Of a stretch of 21,074 bases of DNA, positions 12,393 through 20,603 are shown piece by piece. The translations under genes were made by a program, and so were the position numbers. The DNA is from CAZYSK01 sp964649415. GTDB taxonomy: Bacteria; Chloroflexota; Anaerolineae; B4-G1. Every line of letters starts with the position of its first letter. The stretch's first letter is position 1. The notes under the pieces were generated by a model that made no database searches, was not told the DNA's origin, and worked only from the letters and a program-made list of their open reading frames with translations. Location of the stretch: assembly GCA_964649415.1 (NCBI GenBank), contig CAZYSK010000092.1, positions 1 to 21,074 of the forward strand, read 5' to 3'.

Positions 12393-13586
12393 TCATTCAA
12401 ACGGCGACGTGTAGTGCGCCCAAACCCAGGTGCTCGGTGCACCTTCATCGATGTAGAGCAGTTTCGTATCCTCGGGCATCATCGGATCGGCCCAGGTGTA
12501 GAGCCACTTGGCGTCGAGAGGGGCCAGATTGACACAGCCATGGCTGCGTAGGAAACCAAACGCGTCGTGCCAGAAAGCCGCGTGGATGGAATACCCACCG
12601 GAGAAGTACATGGTCCAGGGCACGTCCTCAATGAAATACCAGGTTGCGCTGCCGTCCTCTACGTCGGGGTTGCTCATCTTGCCCTCGCGCACCTTGTAAT
12701 AGACCCGGTATAGACCCGCTGGTGTTGCGGTGGCTGTACGACCGCTGGAGATGAGTGTGGCGTAGACCATGCGTGCCCCTTCATAGGCCGCAATTGTCTG
12801 TTCAAACAGATCCACCTCGATCCACTTCTCGCTCGGCCCGACCTCTGAAGGCGGTGGATCCACGTCCACACGGGCGACATTTTCCTGCTCCAACCATTGG
12901 TCAGGGCCGATGAGGTACCAGATCTCATCGCCGCGCCGTTCCTCGGCGAACAATGTCACGAGTTGGTAACGGTTGATGGCCGCGGCGGCCTCGTTAAGCG
13001 CTCCCTGTGGCACCACCGACGGCTGGATCCAGCGATTCGCCCAGGCGAACGGGTGCTGTGGCTGCTCGGTGAGGTAGACACCTTGGAAGTGGGATGCGCT
13101 GGCGAACGCCAGCGTGTCGGCGGGGACAAACTCCTCTTCGTTGATCTGGTACCAGTGTTGCCCCTCGTACTCGACCATGTTGTCCACACTGACCCACCAG
13201 TCTCCGGAGAGCATCGTTCGCACGGGTGGGAGCCCCATGGCGGCCTCCATCGGGTGACGGTATATGTTGAGGGGCAGCGTCTTGACGTGGGCGTAGGAGA
13301 AGGGGAGCAGATCCTCGTCCTCGTCGTGAGGGAGTTCGAGCACGGGCAGTGCTGGAAGCGGATCGGGCAGGCGGATGGACGCCAAACGGTAGGCGGTGGT
13401 GCCTGGGCCGAAGGTGGGGCACAGTTCGGGATTGCGCCACATGAGGCTGGGCACGCAGACGTAGCGCGCGCCGACGGCACGGGCTTGGGGCGCTCCAGGA
13501 TTGTGCAAACCGGCTGCTTCGGCGGACGTTGGCCTGAGGGCCAGCAGGATAAACAATGTCAGGATGATGAACAGATAGTGACGCAT
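12393..13586 (-). CDS. Secreted L,D-transpeptidase (YkuD domain), Sec-exported
   Basis: ATG 13586 was chosen because GGAGA lies about 6 nt upstream and it opens directly into a signal peptide (MRHYLFIILTLFILLALRP, cleavage probably after SAEA). The mature protein has about 370 residues. The middle contains SH3-like strands (GDWWVSVDNMVEYEGQHWYQINEEEFVP). The YkuD catalytic domain occupies about residues 245-385, with WIEVDLFEQTIAAYEGARMVYATLISSG and the active-site signature HAAFWHDAFGFLRSHGCVN, where the Cys is the nucleophile. These enzymes make 3-3 peptidoglycan crosslinks or attach proteins to the wall. The CapA-like lipoprotein gene follows on the same strand. A second transpeptidase lies at 17640-18629. 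Confidence 0.93.
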   Translation of the reverse strand: MRHYLFIILTLFILLALRPTSAEAAGLHNPGAPQARAVGARYVCVPSLMWRNPELCPTFGPGTTAYRLASIRLPDPLPALPVLELPHDEDEDLLPFSYAHVKTLPLNIYRHPMEAAMGLPPVRTMLSGDWWVSVDNMVEYEGQHWYQINEEEFVPADTLAFASASHFQGVYLTEQPQHPFAWANRWIQPSVVPQGALNEAAAAINRYQLVTLFAEERRGDEIWYLIGPDQWLEQENVARVDVDPPPSEVGPSEKWIEVDLFEQTIAAYEGARMVYATLISSGRTATATPAGLYRVYYKVREGKMSNPDVEDGSATWYFIEDVPWTMYFSGGYSIHAAFWHDAFGFLRSHGCVNLAPLDAKWLYTWADPMMPEDTKLLYIDEGAPSTWVWAHYTSPFE

Positions 13587-13804
13587 GCAATTCTCCGTAG
13601 ATAGGCTACATGACGGCATATTTTAGCACACATTCGGTGTGACGTCCAGGATATGCGCGTCTTCGCCTTCCATAACCCTATTGTAGCACGCCCCCCGGTG
13701 CTATCCTCGACGCAAAGGGGACGGGAGCCTGATGCTCTGCCTCCGGCTTGTTGCAGGCCGCCCGGTTGGAGCAATCCGGCGGATACCGGCTGCTTAGGCG
13801 ACGC
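13587..13804. other. 218-bp intergenic region upstream of the Sec-type transpeptidase
   Basis: No gene is visible. It holds TAGCAC-GCCCCCCG-GTGCTA (13684-13703), a 6-bp hairpin that may mark the end of the fpg message but has no T-run. Two minus-strand TGC-preceded -10 candidates follow, TACAAT (13680-13685, no convincing -35) and TAAAAT (13620-13625). Confidence 0.5.
13620..13648 (-). promoter_or_regulatory. Candidate extended -10 promoter for the transpeptidase-CapA unit
   Basis: On the minus strand TAAAAT (13620-13625) is preceded by TGC, and TGGACG (13643-13648) sits 17 bp upstream as a weak -35. The start would be near 13613, about 27 nt before ATG 13586. Confidence 0.35.
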
Positions 13805-14620
13805 TCAGAATTGCATCAGCCCGCCTGGCTGGCAGGTGCGGCAGAAGTTGGTCAGGCGCCCGCCAGCCTTGATCTCGGAGATGGTGCCGCCGCAGACTGG
13901 GCAAGGTTGGCCCCCTTTGCCATGCACGGCCAGGAAATCCCGCACTTCGCGGTGTATCTGTGTCCCGACTCGTTCGCGCAACGTGACGATAGCGTCACGC
14001 AGCACAGCCTGCATGGCGTCGTACAGCCGGGCAGTCTCCGCCTGGGTCAGCGAGGTCCGCTTGCGGTACGGGTGGATGCGGGCGGCAAAGCAGATTTCGT
14101 CGGCGTACGCGTTGCCAATGCCGGCTACAACTCTTCCACGGGTAAGAACCCCCTTGATTTCCCCGCGGTACGGCCTCAACCGTTCCTGGAACTCCTCTGG
14201 CGTCAGGTCGAAGGGCTCTGGCCCCATTTCCGACCAGCCAGGGATGGCATCCAGGTTGTTGGTGAGGTATACCTGGCCCATTGTCCTGCGATCGCTGTAG
14301 CGCAACTCTCTGTTGTCAGAGAGGCGCAGCACGACGTGGGTCTTGGCCAGGCGGCGGTCAGTGGCAAGAGCGTACTGCAGACGGCCCGCCAGCTTGCAGT
14401 TAACCGCAATGGTCAAGTCTGATTGCGTGGGGAAGAGCAGTAGCTTGCCGCGCCGCAGTGCGTCGGTGAGTGTCTGGCCCGTGAGTGTCTCGGCGAACCC
14501 CTGGAGTGTGAGGTCGCGTATCACCAGCGGGCGGACGACCTCGACGCCGGTGATGGTTCGACCCGTCAGCCGGGGGGCCAGCACTTCGCGGATGATTTCC
14601 AGATCGGGGAGTTCGGGCAT
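13805..14620 (-). CDS. mutM: Formamidopyrimidine-DNA glycosylase (Fpg/MutM family)
   Basis: This 271-residue protein has the full Fpg/Nei layout. The N-terminus is MPELPDLE, giving the catalytic P2 and E3 after Met removal; most Fpg proteins read PELPEVE, so D-L is a small variant. The beta-hairpin lysine is in RRGKLLLF. A helix-two-turn-helix segment contains GRVVAGIGNAYADEI, and the C-terminal zinc finger is CPVCGG...FCRTCQPG. The enzyme removes 8-oxoguanine and formamidopyrimidines and cuts the abasic site. It is the last gene of a leftward run after aarF (24 bp gap). Substrate preference between Fpg and Nei types cannot be settled by eye. Confidence 0.9.
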   Translation of the reverse strand: MPELPDLEIIREVLAPRLTGRTITGVEVVRPLVIRDLTLQGFAETLTGQTLTDALRRGKLLLFPTQSDLTIAVNCKLAGRLQYALATDRRLAKTHVVLRLSDNRELRYSDRRTMGQVYLTNNLDAIPGWSEMGPEPFDLTPEEFQERLRPYRGEIKGVLTRGRVVAGIGNAYADEICFAARIHPYRKRTSLTQAETARLYDAMQAVLRDAIVTLRERVGTQIHREVRDFLAVHGKGGQPCPVCGGTISEIKAGGRLTNFCRTCQPGGLMQF

Positions 14621-14644
14621 TAGAGTAGCCGCTCGAATCGGGCG

Positions 14645-16345
14645 TTACTTGCCATCCTTGTGGCGACGCGTCCGCCGAATATCCAGCAACACACTCGTCA
14701 CCAACATGACGCCAAGTGCGGTCGCCACGCTGAACCCAACCACGCCCAGCACAGGGATAAAGGCCCACGATTGTTGCGGGGGAATTCCCATCGCAATGGC
14801 CGAGCCGATGACCAGTCCGGCGACGATCAGCCCAGCGGTGAGGCGATTGGCTATCATGTACAAATGGCGCACCTGCCCCTTCAAGTCAGAGGCGTCCAGT
14901 TTCACGCGCAACGCACCGCCCTCGATCTGATGTAGCAGCCGGTCAATGGTCTGCGGAATCGCCCTCGCCACACGCACCGTTTCGCGGATGTCCTGCGTCA
15001 GGTGCGTCATTACGGTCCGCGGGGCCAACCGTCGCCAGGTGATTTGCTGGGCGACTGCCTGGCCGATTTCAATAATCTTGATCTCGGGATCCAACGTGCG
15101 CGCGATCGCTTCGGCCTGTGTCAGTGCCTTGGCACCCAACGTAAGGTCGCTGGGCAATCGGATGCCGTGCTTGAAGATGATGCTCATTACTTCGCTCAAG
15201 ATCGCCGTGAACGATATGTCGGACAATGCGACCGTGAGGTAGCGGTTCAGGATACGGTCAACGTCGCGGCGGAGTGCCATTTCTTGCACTTCCCGGAAGG
15301 GCGTCCCGATAACCAGAGCGATGCGGACAATCTCGCGGCTGTCGCGCTGCAAGGCCGCGATCACCATGTCGCCCAGTTGCTCGCGCTGTTCTGCGATGAG
15401 GGTCCCCATCATCCCCAGGTCAATGTAGTTGAGCACGCCGTCCTCAGGGTCAACAAGCAGATTGGCAGGGTGCGGGTCGGCGTGGAAGAAACCATCAATG
15501 AGCGACTGCTGGAACATGCTGCGAATGAAGACCTCGGCCAGGGCGGCGCGGTCTATTCCTGCTTGATCTAGCGCTTCCAGATCGTTGATTTTGATCCCGC
15601 GCACTTCCTCCATCGTTATCACGCGAGGCGTGACCAGTTCCCAGTAGACGAGGGGCACGTGCACTCGCGGCTGCGACGCCAGGTTGTGTCGCAAGCGGTC
15701 GGCGTTGTGCCCCTCGTTGCAATAGTCAATCTCGTCGAACAGGGCGCGAGTGAATTCATCGGCGATGCCTATCACGCCGTACTCGCGTCCCCAGGTGGTG
15801 TGAGTCTCGATCAGGCGTGCGATCTCGCGCATAATCGCCACGTCGGCCCGTATTTGTGGCTCGATGCCAGGGCGCTGAATCTTCACGACTACCAGACGCC
15901 GGTCCGGCAGGCGGGCTCTGTGCACCTGGCCGATCGAAGCGGCTGCTAAGGGTTGCGGGTCGAAGTGGTCGAACAGTCCCTCCGGTGGTGCGCCCAATTC
16001 GCCGGTGATGACCTGGTGAACTTGTTCGTAGGGGTATGGAGCAACCTCGTCCTGGAGTTTGGCCAGTTCGGCAACCCACTCGGGGGGCAACAGATCGGAG
16101 CGACTGGCCATAATCTGCCCCAGTTTGATGTAGGCAGGGCCTAGCTCCTCGAGCATCAAGCGCACCCGCTCCGGCACGCTACGCCGCTCGAATTCGCCCA
16201 ATCGCCAATGGAGTTTTTCGCGCAGCCACTGTCTGGCTTCTTCGATTTCTTCCTTGTCAATCAGAATGTCAAAGCCATAGCGCAATAGCACGGCCTGCAC
16301 GTGACGCCAACGCTGCAAATTTCGAACTGGATTGTTGATCGGCAC
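14645..16345 (-). CDS. AarF/UbiB/ABC1-family atypical kinase
   Basis: GTG 16345 is preferred because GGAGG lies 8 nt upstream and overlaps the previous gene's stop; the frame stays open further but that part lies inside the preceding gene. The product has 566 residues. ABC1 kinase features are clear: the KxGQ motif in AYIKLGQIMASRSDLLPPEW, the A-rich loop AAASIGQVHRARL, the VVKIQRPG lysine, HADPHPANLL and the metal site YIDLGMMG. Two C-terminal membrane helices (LTAGLIVAGLVIGSAIAMG and VLGVVGFSVATALGVMLVTSVLL) anchor it. UbiB relatives support quinone or isoprenoid-lipid biosynthesis through ATPase rather than classic protein-kinase activity. It sits between a YprB-like exonuclease and fpg, with 5 and 24 bp gaps. 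Confidence 0.93.
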   Translation of the reverse strand: MPINNPVRNLQRWRHVQAVLLRYGFDILIDKEEIEEARQWLREKLHWRLGEFERRSVPERVRLMLEELGPAYIKLGQIMASRSDLLPPEWVAELAKLQDEVAPYPYEQVHQVITGELGAPPEGLFDHFDPQPLAAASIGQVHRARLPDRRLVVVKIQRPGIEPQIRADVAIMREIARLIETHTTWGREYGVIGIADEFTRALFDEIDYCNEGHNADRLRHNLASQPRVHVPLVYWELVTPRVITMEEVRGIKINDLEALDQAGIDRAALAEVFIRSMFQQSLIDGFFHADPHPANLLVDPEDGVLNYIDLGMMGTLIAEQREQLGDMVIAALQRDSREIVRIALVIGTPFREVQEMALRRDVDRILNRYLTVALSDISFTAILSEVMSIIFKHGIRLPSDLTLGAKALTQAEAIARTLDPEIKIIEIGQAVAQQITWRRLAPRTVMTHLTQDIRETVRVARAIPQTIDRLLHQIEGGALRVKLDASDLKGQVRHLYMIANRLTAGLIVAGLVIGSAIAMGIPPQQSWAFIPVLGVVGFSVATALGVMLVTSVLLDIRRTRRHKDGK

Positions 16346-16350
16346 GATAT

Positions 16351-17634
16351 TTACCTCCTGCCCAGTTTTCGCTCCAACCGCGCCAGCCGGTGGCGCAGCT
16401 TCGCCAACTGGACGTCGCGTTCCATCCCCGATGGCCAGGCTTTGACCTGCGTCAACGCTGCAAGCGTCCACCCGTGGGCCAGCGAGAGATCCTCCACGTG
16501 CCATTCGAAGTACTTGGCCAGCTCAACGTGGGCCAGGACGAAGTCGGCGGTGTCCGGAGCTGCCTCCAGCGCGAGTTGTTGCCAATAGGCCAGGGCTTCA
16601 GCGCGGCGGTCCGCCCGCTTAAGCATGTGGCCCAGGGCACGCAGCGCTCGCGGGCGGACGTCGGCGACAGCGTGGGCACTGAGGGCGGACCTGTACGCCC
16701 GCTCTGCGTTTTCGGGCCGGCCCTCAAGTTCGTACCAACGACCCAGGCCGTAGAACTCCCCGCAGCTCAGTCCGTCGTCGCTGTCCTCTTCCTTCGTGCC
16801 CCATGGATCGGCAAATGCGCCACAGAGCCGCGCCGCCAGCGTGACCAGGCTAAGCACGTCCACGAGGTTGTGGTAGAGCACGCGCTTCATCTCTCGAGCG
16901 TCGCCGGTGCGCAGATAGTCGCGGTAGAGGATGGGGATCACACCGCCGGGGACGTCAGCCTGCTCGCGGAGCACGCCCAGCACGCCGCGCTCGAGTGTGC
17001 CCAGCGCGCACGAAGGTAGATGATAGTGCCACATCCGCCGCGCGGGTGGCAGCAGGTCGAGGTGGGGCACCCCGGTCGTCGGTGGCGTCAGGCGCGCCAT
17101 GATGAAGCGATTCTCGATGATGGGAACGTCGAAAGCGCGTCCGTTGAACGATGCCAGCGCTTCGAACGTGGGCAGGAGTTCGGCCAGCGCCTCGATCATC
17201 GGAGGCTCGTCGCCGGGGTCGCGCAGGAAATACTGTTGCACGCGGAACCCGTCTTCGGTGAAGAAACCCAGTCCGACGACGAAGGCCATCGTGCCCGTTC
17301 CGGCGGAGAGTCCCGTCGTCTCCGTGTCGAGGAAGCAAATTCGCTGCAGGTTCACCTGGCCCAGCGCAGGATCGCGCGCGATTTGTGCGAGTACGTGCGG
17401 GGATACGTCCAGAAAGGCGGAGAGTGGCAAGTGGCCGTGGAGGTGCTCCGGTGGGTAGGTTGCCTCGACGACGAAGCATTGCCCATGTGAGGTGGTGTGG
17501 AAGTGACCGGGCACCAGGGCCTCGATGGGCGCACGGCGATGGGTGGGGGCCTTCTCGCCATGGGGTGCGGTCAGCCCGCGCACGCCTTTCACTACGCCCA
17601 GTTCACGCAGCCGCCGTCGCAGGTCCTCACTCAT
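16351..17634 (-). CDS. YprB-like DEDD 3'-5' exonuclease with C-terminal TPR region
   Basis: ATG 17634 lies 5 bp after the stop of the preceding transpeptidase gene; no good ribosome binding site is present, so translation is probably coupled. The 427-residue protein has an RNase H-like exonuclease domain at residues about 95-275: D103 and E105 in FLDTETTGLS, D169 in FNGRAFDVP and D259 in YHNLVDVLS form the DEDD metal site. YprB relatives have such a domain but poorly known substrates. The C-terminal part (about 290-425) has TPR-like helices (FYGLGRWYELEGRPENAERAYRSAL, ALRALGHMLKRADRRAEALAYW), suggesting a protein partner. A basic end (LRHRLARLERKLGRR) might bind nucleic acid. Its stop overlaps the aarF ribosome binding site. 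Confidence 0.85.
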   Translation of the reverse strand: MSEDLRRRLRELGVVKGVRGLTAPHGEKAPTHRRAPIEALVPGHFHTTSHGQCFVVEATYPPEHLHGHLPLSAFLDVSPHVLAQIARDPALGQVNLQRICFLDTETTGLSAGTGTMAFVVGLGFFTEDGFRVQQYFLRDPGDEPPMIEALAELLPTFEALASFNGRAFDVPIIENRFIMARLTPPTTGVPHLDLLPPARRMWHYHLPSCALGTLERGVLGVLREQADVPGGVIPILYRDYLRTGDAREMKRVLYHNLVDVLSLVTLAARLCGAFADPWGTKEEDSDDGLSCGEFYGLGRWYELEGRPENAERAYRSALSAHAVADVRPRALRALGHMLKRADRRAEALAYWQQLALEAAPDTADFVLAHVELAKYFEWHVEDLSLAHGWTLAALTQVKAWPSGMERDVQLAKLRHRLARLERKLGRR

Positions 17635-17639
17635 CGCGC

Positions 17640-18629
17640 TCAGTAGACGATAACAGGCGTGCCTCCCGACTGCACGCGCAATCCATCCTCCTCGTAGGGT
17701 ACCAACGGCAGGGTCCAACGGTAAATCCACTTGGCGACATCGGAGGGCACGTTCACGCAGCCGTGACTGCGAGGGCGGCCGTAGTCGTTGTGCCAGTATG
17801 TGCCGTGAATGGCGACGCCACCCCAGAAATAGGAGTCGAAGGGAACGCCGGGCAGGTCAAAATCCTCGCCTATCATGTGGCGCGAGGGCGACTTGAACTC
17901 GACGTAGTGATGCCCCCGTGGCGTGGCCCGGTCGCCGCCTACGCCACCGGCGATGTGCGTGGTGAGCGCCGGCTTGTCGTTCTCGAATGCTGTGAGCAGT
18001 TGCTCGGCGAGGGAGATCTCGATGCGCTTCTGACGAACGCGGGGTGAGATGGGCATCAGATCCTCGGGATGGATGAGTCGCACGTGTTCGGCAAGGACGT
18101 ACTGGCGTCGACCAGGGGCCAGGTTGTCGCGCAATCGGTACCACATCCGATGATCCGTGCCCCAAGCCGACTCGATAACGCGGAAGGCTGAACTGTAGCG
18201 CAGGCGGTAACTGCGGTAGGCATCGGGTGAGGGCTCCAGGCGGGCGTCGGTGTATGGGACGCTGATTTCACCCCATAGCCCATGGGCGGGGAGATGCTGC
18301 ATCGGTGGGTTCAGGTGTATCTCAACCGGCTGCACGGACGATGAGTAGATGTAACCGTCGATGACGCGGAACCACGTGGAATTGTGGGGGTTACGTCCCT
18401 CCGCTTGCACTTCCTCGAAATAGACGATGACGTCGTCGCACCGGTGGTAGCGCACGGTGGGGGCGCGGGTATCCGGCTCCGCGCGCACCCTGGCGGACCA
18501 CTCGGCGACCCGGCCCACGCGCCCCCGTTCGCGTGCCGCCTGGTCGCTGGGGGGCAATGGCCGGACAGCGATTCCTGCCAGGGCGGCACTACTCAACTTG
18601 AGGAATTCTCTACGGGTCAGGTGCTTCAT
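17640..18629 (-). CDS. L,D-transpeptidase (YkuD domain) with a Tat-type signal
   Basis: The 329-residue protein begins MKHLTRREFLKLSSAALAG, a clear twin-arginine signal (RREFLK), so it is probably exported folded. An SH3-like region follows (SARVRAEPDTRAPTVRYHRCDDVIVYF, then STWFRVIDGYIYSSSVQPVE). The YkuD domain lies in the C-terminal third, with QKRIEISLAEQLLTAFENDKPALTTHIAGG and the catalytic signature HGTYWHNDYGRPRSHGCVNVP, whose Cys is the nucleophile. It would crosslink or anchor to peptidoglycan outside the membrane. The ribosome binding site is weak. It heads a tightly packed run with the exonuclease, AarF and Fpg genes, a mixed set without an obvious shared pathway. Confidence 0.93.
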   Translation of the reverse strand: MKHLTRREFLKLSSAALAGIAVRPLPPSDQAARERGRVGRVAEWSARVRAEPDTRAPTVRYHRCDDVIVYFEEVQAEGRNPHNSTWFRVIDGYIYSSSVQPVEIHLNPPMQHLPAHGLWGEISVPYTDARLEPSPDAYRSYRLRYSSAFRVIESAWGTDHRMWYRLRDNLAPGRRQYVLAEHVRLIHPEDLMPISPRVRQKRIEISLAEQLLTAFENDKPALTTHIAGGVGGDRATPRGHHYVEFKSPSRHMIGEDFDLPGVPFDSYFWGGVAIHGTYWHNDYGRPRSHGCVNVPSDVAKWIYRWTLPLVPYEEDGLRVQSGGTPVIVY

Positions 18630-18650
18630 CGGGGTGATCCTGGAATAAAG

Positions 18651-18678
18651 ATTATCGCAGGCGGGCTCCTGCAGACAA
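18651..18678 (-). promoter_or_regulatory. Candidate promoter of the transpeptidase-exonuclease-AarF-Fpg run
   Basis: On the minus strand GATAAT (18651-18656) is preceded by TGC, and TTGTCT (18673-18678) lies 16 bp upstream. The start would be near 18645, with a leader of about 16 nt. Confidence 0.4.
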
Positions 18679-18711
18679 GCTCACGTCTGAGGGCTCACGG
18701 CGACGTTGGCA

Positions 18712-19290
18712 TCACTGCTCGCACCACGGGGCCGATATGAAGTAGTCGTGGACGACGCTCTGCCCGTCGGCAGATTCGACCTTGATCGTGTGTACGAGGG
18801 CACCGCAACCGTGTGCATCGAAGACCAGCGCTGGCTCAGTCTGCCAGGTTTCGAACTCGTCCAGGTCGTGGTGTACAGTGTACGGTGGTGCGCCTCCCGT
18901 GATCTTCAGGACGAGCCTGCATTCGTATTTGCCCTGGCCTAGATCCTGCCAGGAATCCAAGCGCCACGGCGTGTCGAAGTCCAAAGGTCCCGTGCTGACC
19001 GGTGGGGTGGCGGTAGGTGTCTCGGTTGGAAGGGGCGTGTCTGTGGGCGGAAGCGCCGTCTCCGAGGCCGCCGGGGATGCAGAGGGAGCGGCGGTCTCCG
19101 GGGTGAGCAGCGGTACGTATGTCGATGTGGCTGTCGCCTCCACTGGGACGTCGGGCGATGGCAGGGATGTCGTCTCCTGCGGCAGCGGGCCAGGTGAGGT
19201 ATGAGGTGTAGGAGTTGGCATGTTGCAGGCGAGACTGCCTGTCGCAAGCCCGGTGATTACAGCAAGCATAGCAATGCAACGCCGGTTCAT
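18712..19290 (-). CDS. Putative lipoprotein with Thr/Pro-rich linker
   Basis: I do not recognise a family. The 192-residue protein starts with a lipoprotein signal (AMLAVITGLATGSLAC, C22). A low-complexity Thr/Pro/Ser/Ala-rich linker runs to about residue 96. A compact C-terminal domain of about 95 residues follows (PLDFDTPWRLDSW, YECRLVLKITGGAPPYTVHHDLDEFETW, HGCGALVHTIKVESADGQSVVHDYFI). It contains three or four Cys and looks beta-rich, like an immunoglobulin-type fold. It probably sits on the outer face of the membrane on a flexible stalk. A GGGGGAAA site precedes the ATG. It lies 15 bp after the ogt stop, probably in one transcript. Confidence 0.75.
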   Translation of the reverse strand: MNRRCIAMLAVITGLATGSLACNMPTPTPHTSPGPLPQETTSLPSPDVPVEATATSTYVPLLTPETAAPSASPAASETALPPTDTPLPTETPTATPPVSTGPLDFDTPWRLDSWQDLGQGKYECRLVLKITGGAPPYTVHHDLDEFETWQTEPALVFDAHGCGALVHTIKVESADGQSVVHDYFISAPWCEQ

Positions 19291-19305
19291 TTTCCCCCTA
19301 CCTAT

Positions 19306-19818
19306 CTATTCCAACAGTGCGCCTTCCAGCCGTAGCAGGGCCGCTTTCGCCTCTAGCCCGCCGCCATAGCCGGTCAGGGAGCCCCCTGTTCCGATCACGC
19401 GGTGGCAAGGGATCAGGATGGGCAGCGGGTTTGCGCCTACCGCAGCGCCTACAGCGCGCGCGGCGTTGGGCCGTCCGATGCGTCGCGCGATCTCTCCGTA
19501 GGTCGTCGTCGTCCCGTAGGGAATACGGCTGAGTTCAGCCCATACATCCTGTTGAAAGGCCGTGCCGCGCACGTCCTGTGGCAGGTCGAATTCATGTCTG
19601 ACGCGGGAGAAGTACTCGCGCAACTGAGTCAATGCGAAGGCCAGGGCCGCCGGGTCCTCACGCGGCGGATTCGGACCGGCGTGTCGCGAGAGCCGGGCGA
19701 GGAACCTGTCCGGCTGGCCAACGCCTAGCCCTACGGCACAGATCCCTGCTTCGGTCGCGGCGACCCACACCGGCCCGACCGGTGATTCCATGTGGGCGTA
19801 GGTGGTGTCCGTGGGCAT
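19306..19818 (-). CDS. ogt: Methylated-DNA--protein-cysteine methyltransferase (MGMT/Ogt)
   Basis: The 170-residue protein is typical of Ogt. It has the N-terminal domain (MESPVGPVWVAATEAGICAVGLG), the helix-turn-helix segment with IPYGTTTTYGEIARRIGRPNAARAVGAAVGANPLPILIP, and the acceptor motif P-C138-H-R-V followed by GTGGSLTGYGGG. It removes alkyl groups from O6-alkylguanine by transfer to C138, a suicide reaction. GGAGG sits 8 nt before the ATG. A lipoprotein gene follows at 15 bp; the upstream HAD gene ends 62 bp away. Confidence 0.96.
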   Translation of the reverse strand: MPTDTTYAHMESPVGPVWVAATEAGICAVGLGVGQPDRFLARLSRHAGPNPPREDPAALAFALTQLREYFSRVRHEFDLPQDVRGTAFQQDVWAELSRIPYGTTTTYGEIARRIGRPNAARAVGAAVGANPLPILIPCHRVIGTGGSLTGYGGGLEAKAALLRLEGALLE

Positions 19819-19880
19819 CTCCTCTTCCTCCAGTGTGACAAGTCGCGTTCTTCACTATCGAATGGGCTGGCTTGGGCACA

Positions 19881-20540
19881 TCATAGCACTGCGGAGAGTT
19901 CCGACGTGTGGTCGAGGATGACGTGTGCGCCAGCCCGCTCCAGCTCCCTCCGCTCGCCGAAGCCACAGAGAACTGCCACAGCCCACGCCCCCGCTTTCCG
20001 GGCGGATTTCACATCGACCGTCGTATCGCCTACCATGACGCAGCGTTCGACGGGCACGCCGAGCAACTGGGATGCGTGGCGGACGGGCGCCGGGTGGGGT
20101 TTGAGCCGCCAGGTGCTTTCGCGGGTCACCAGTGCATCGAACAAGCTGTCCAGGCCATGCTGATCCAGGAATGCCTCTGCCTCGGCCAGGCTGCGAGTTG
20201 TGACGACCGCCAGCCGGTAGCGTCCGTCCAGTGCTCTGAGCATGTCGGCTGCACGCGCGACGATGCGAAAGTCGTCCTGCGTGTGCAGACCGCGCCAGCG
20301 GCGCAGCCGATTGGTGAACGTCATCAATGGTGCGTCTAGCCCCAGTATGTCCACCAGCGTCATCATCATGTTGCCCGGGGTCTCGGCCGCCATGATGATA
20401 CGGCGTGCTGTTTGATGGGGCCGGGGCAACCTCAGGCGTTGGAGCCGATGGGCCAGGTTGTCCACGGCCTGGTCATCGGTGTCCATCAACGTGCCGTCCA
20501 GGTCGAACAGCACGGCGTCTACTGCGTCCCGGTTGAGCAT
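19881..20540 (-). CDS. HAD-family phosphatase (phosphoglycolate phosphatase/beta-phosphoglucomutase type)
   Basis: ATG 20540 has AGAGG 5 nt upstream; the open frame extends further but without a site. The 219-residue protein has motif I LFDLDGTLMD (D13, D15), a helical cap at about residues 20-85, motif II VVTTRS, a lysine in RLKPHPAPV and motif IV VMVGDTTVDVKSARKAGA. The Gph/PGMB-type cap and length suggest small phosphorylated sugars or phosphoglycolate, but no specific substrate can be read. Phosphoglycolate arises during repair of oxidised DNA, which would suit the nearby repair genes; this is inference only. The 4VR-domain gene lies 63 bp upstream. Confidence 0.9.
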   Translation of the reverse strand: MLNRDAVDAVLFDLDGTLMDTDDQAVDNLAHRLQRLRLPRPHQTARRIIMAAETPGNMMMTLVDILGLDAPLMTFTNRLRRWRGLHTQDDFRIVARAADMLRALDGRYRLAVVTTRSLAEAEAFLDQHGLDSLFDALVTRESTWRLKPHPAPVRHASQLLGVPVERCVMVGDTTVDVKSARKAGAWAVAVLCGFGERRELERAGAHVILDHTSELSAVL

Positions 20541-20603
20541 ATATCCTCTTTCAGCACCCGGTGCCCCGTCTTGCACCACACAGGCCACCGGATGACCATT
20601 CGA

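Noticed and set aside
16346..16504. Upstream extension of the AarF gene
   Set aside because: It lies wholly within the exonuclease gene on the same strand, and GTG 16345 has a well-placed GGAGG.
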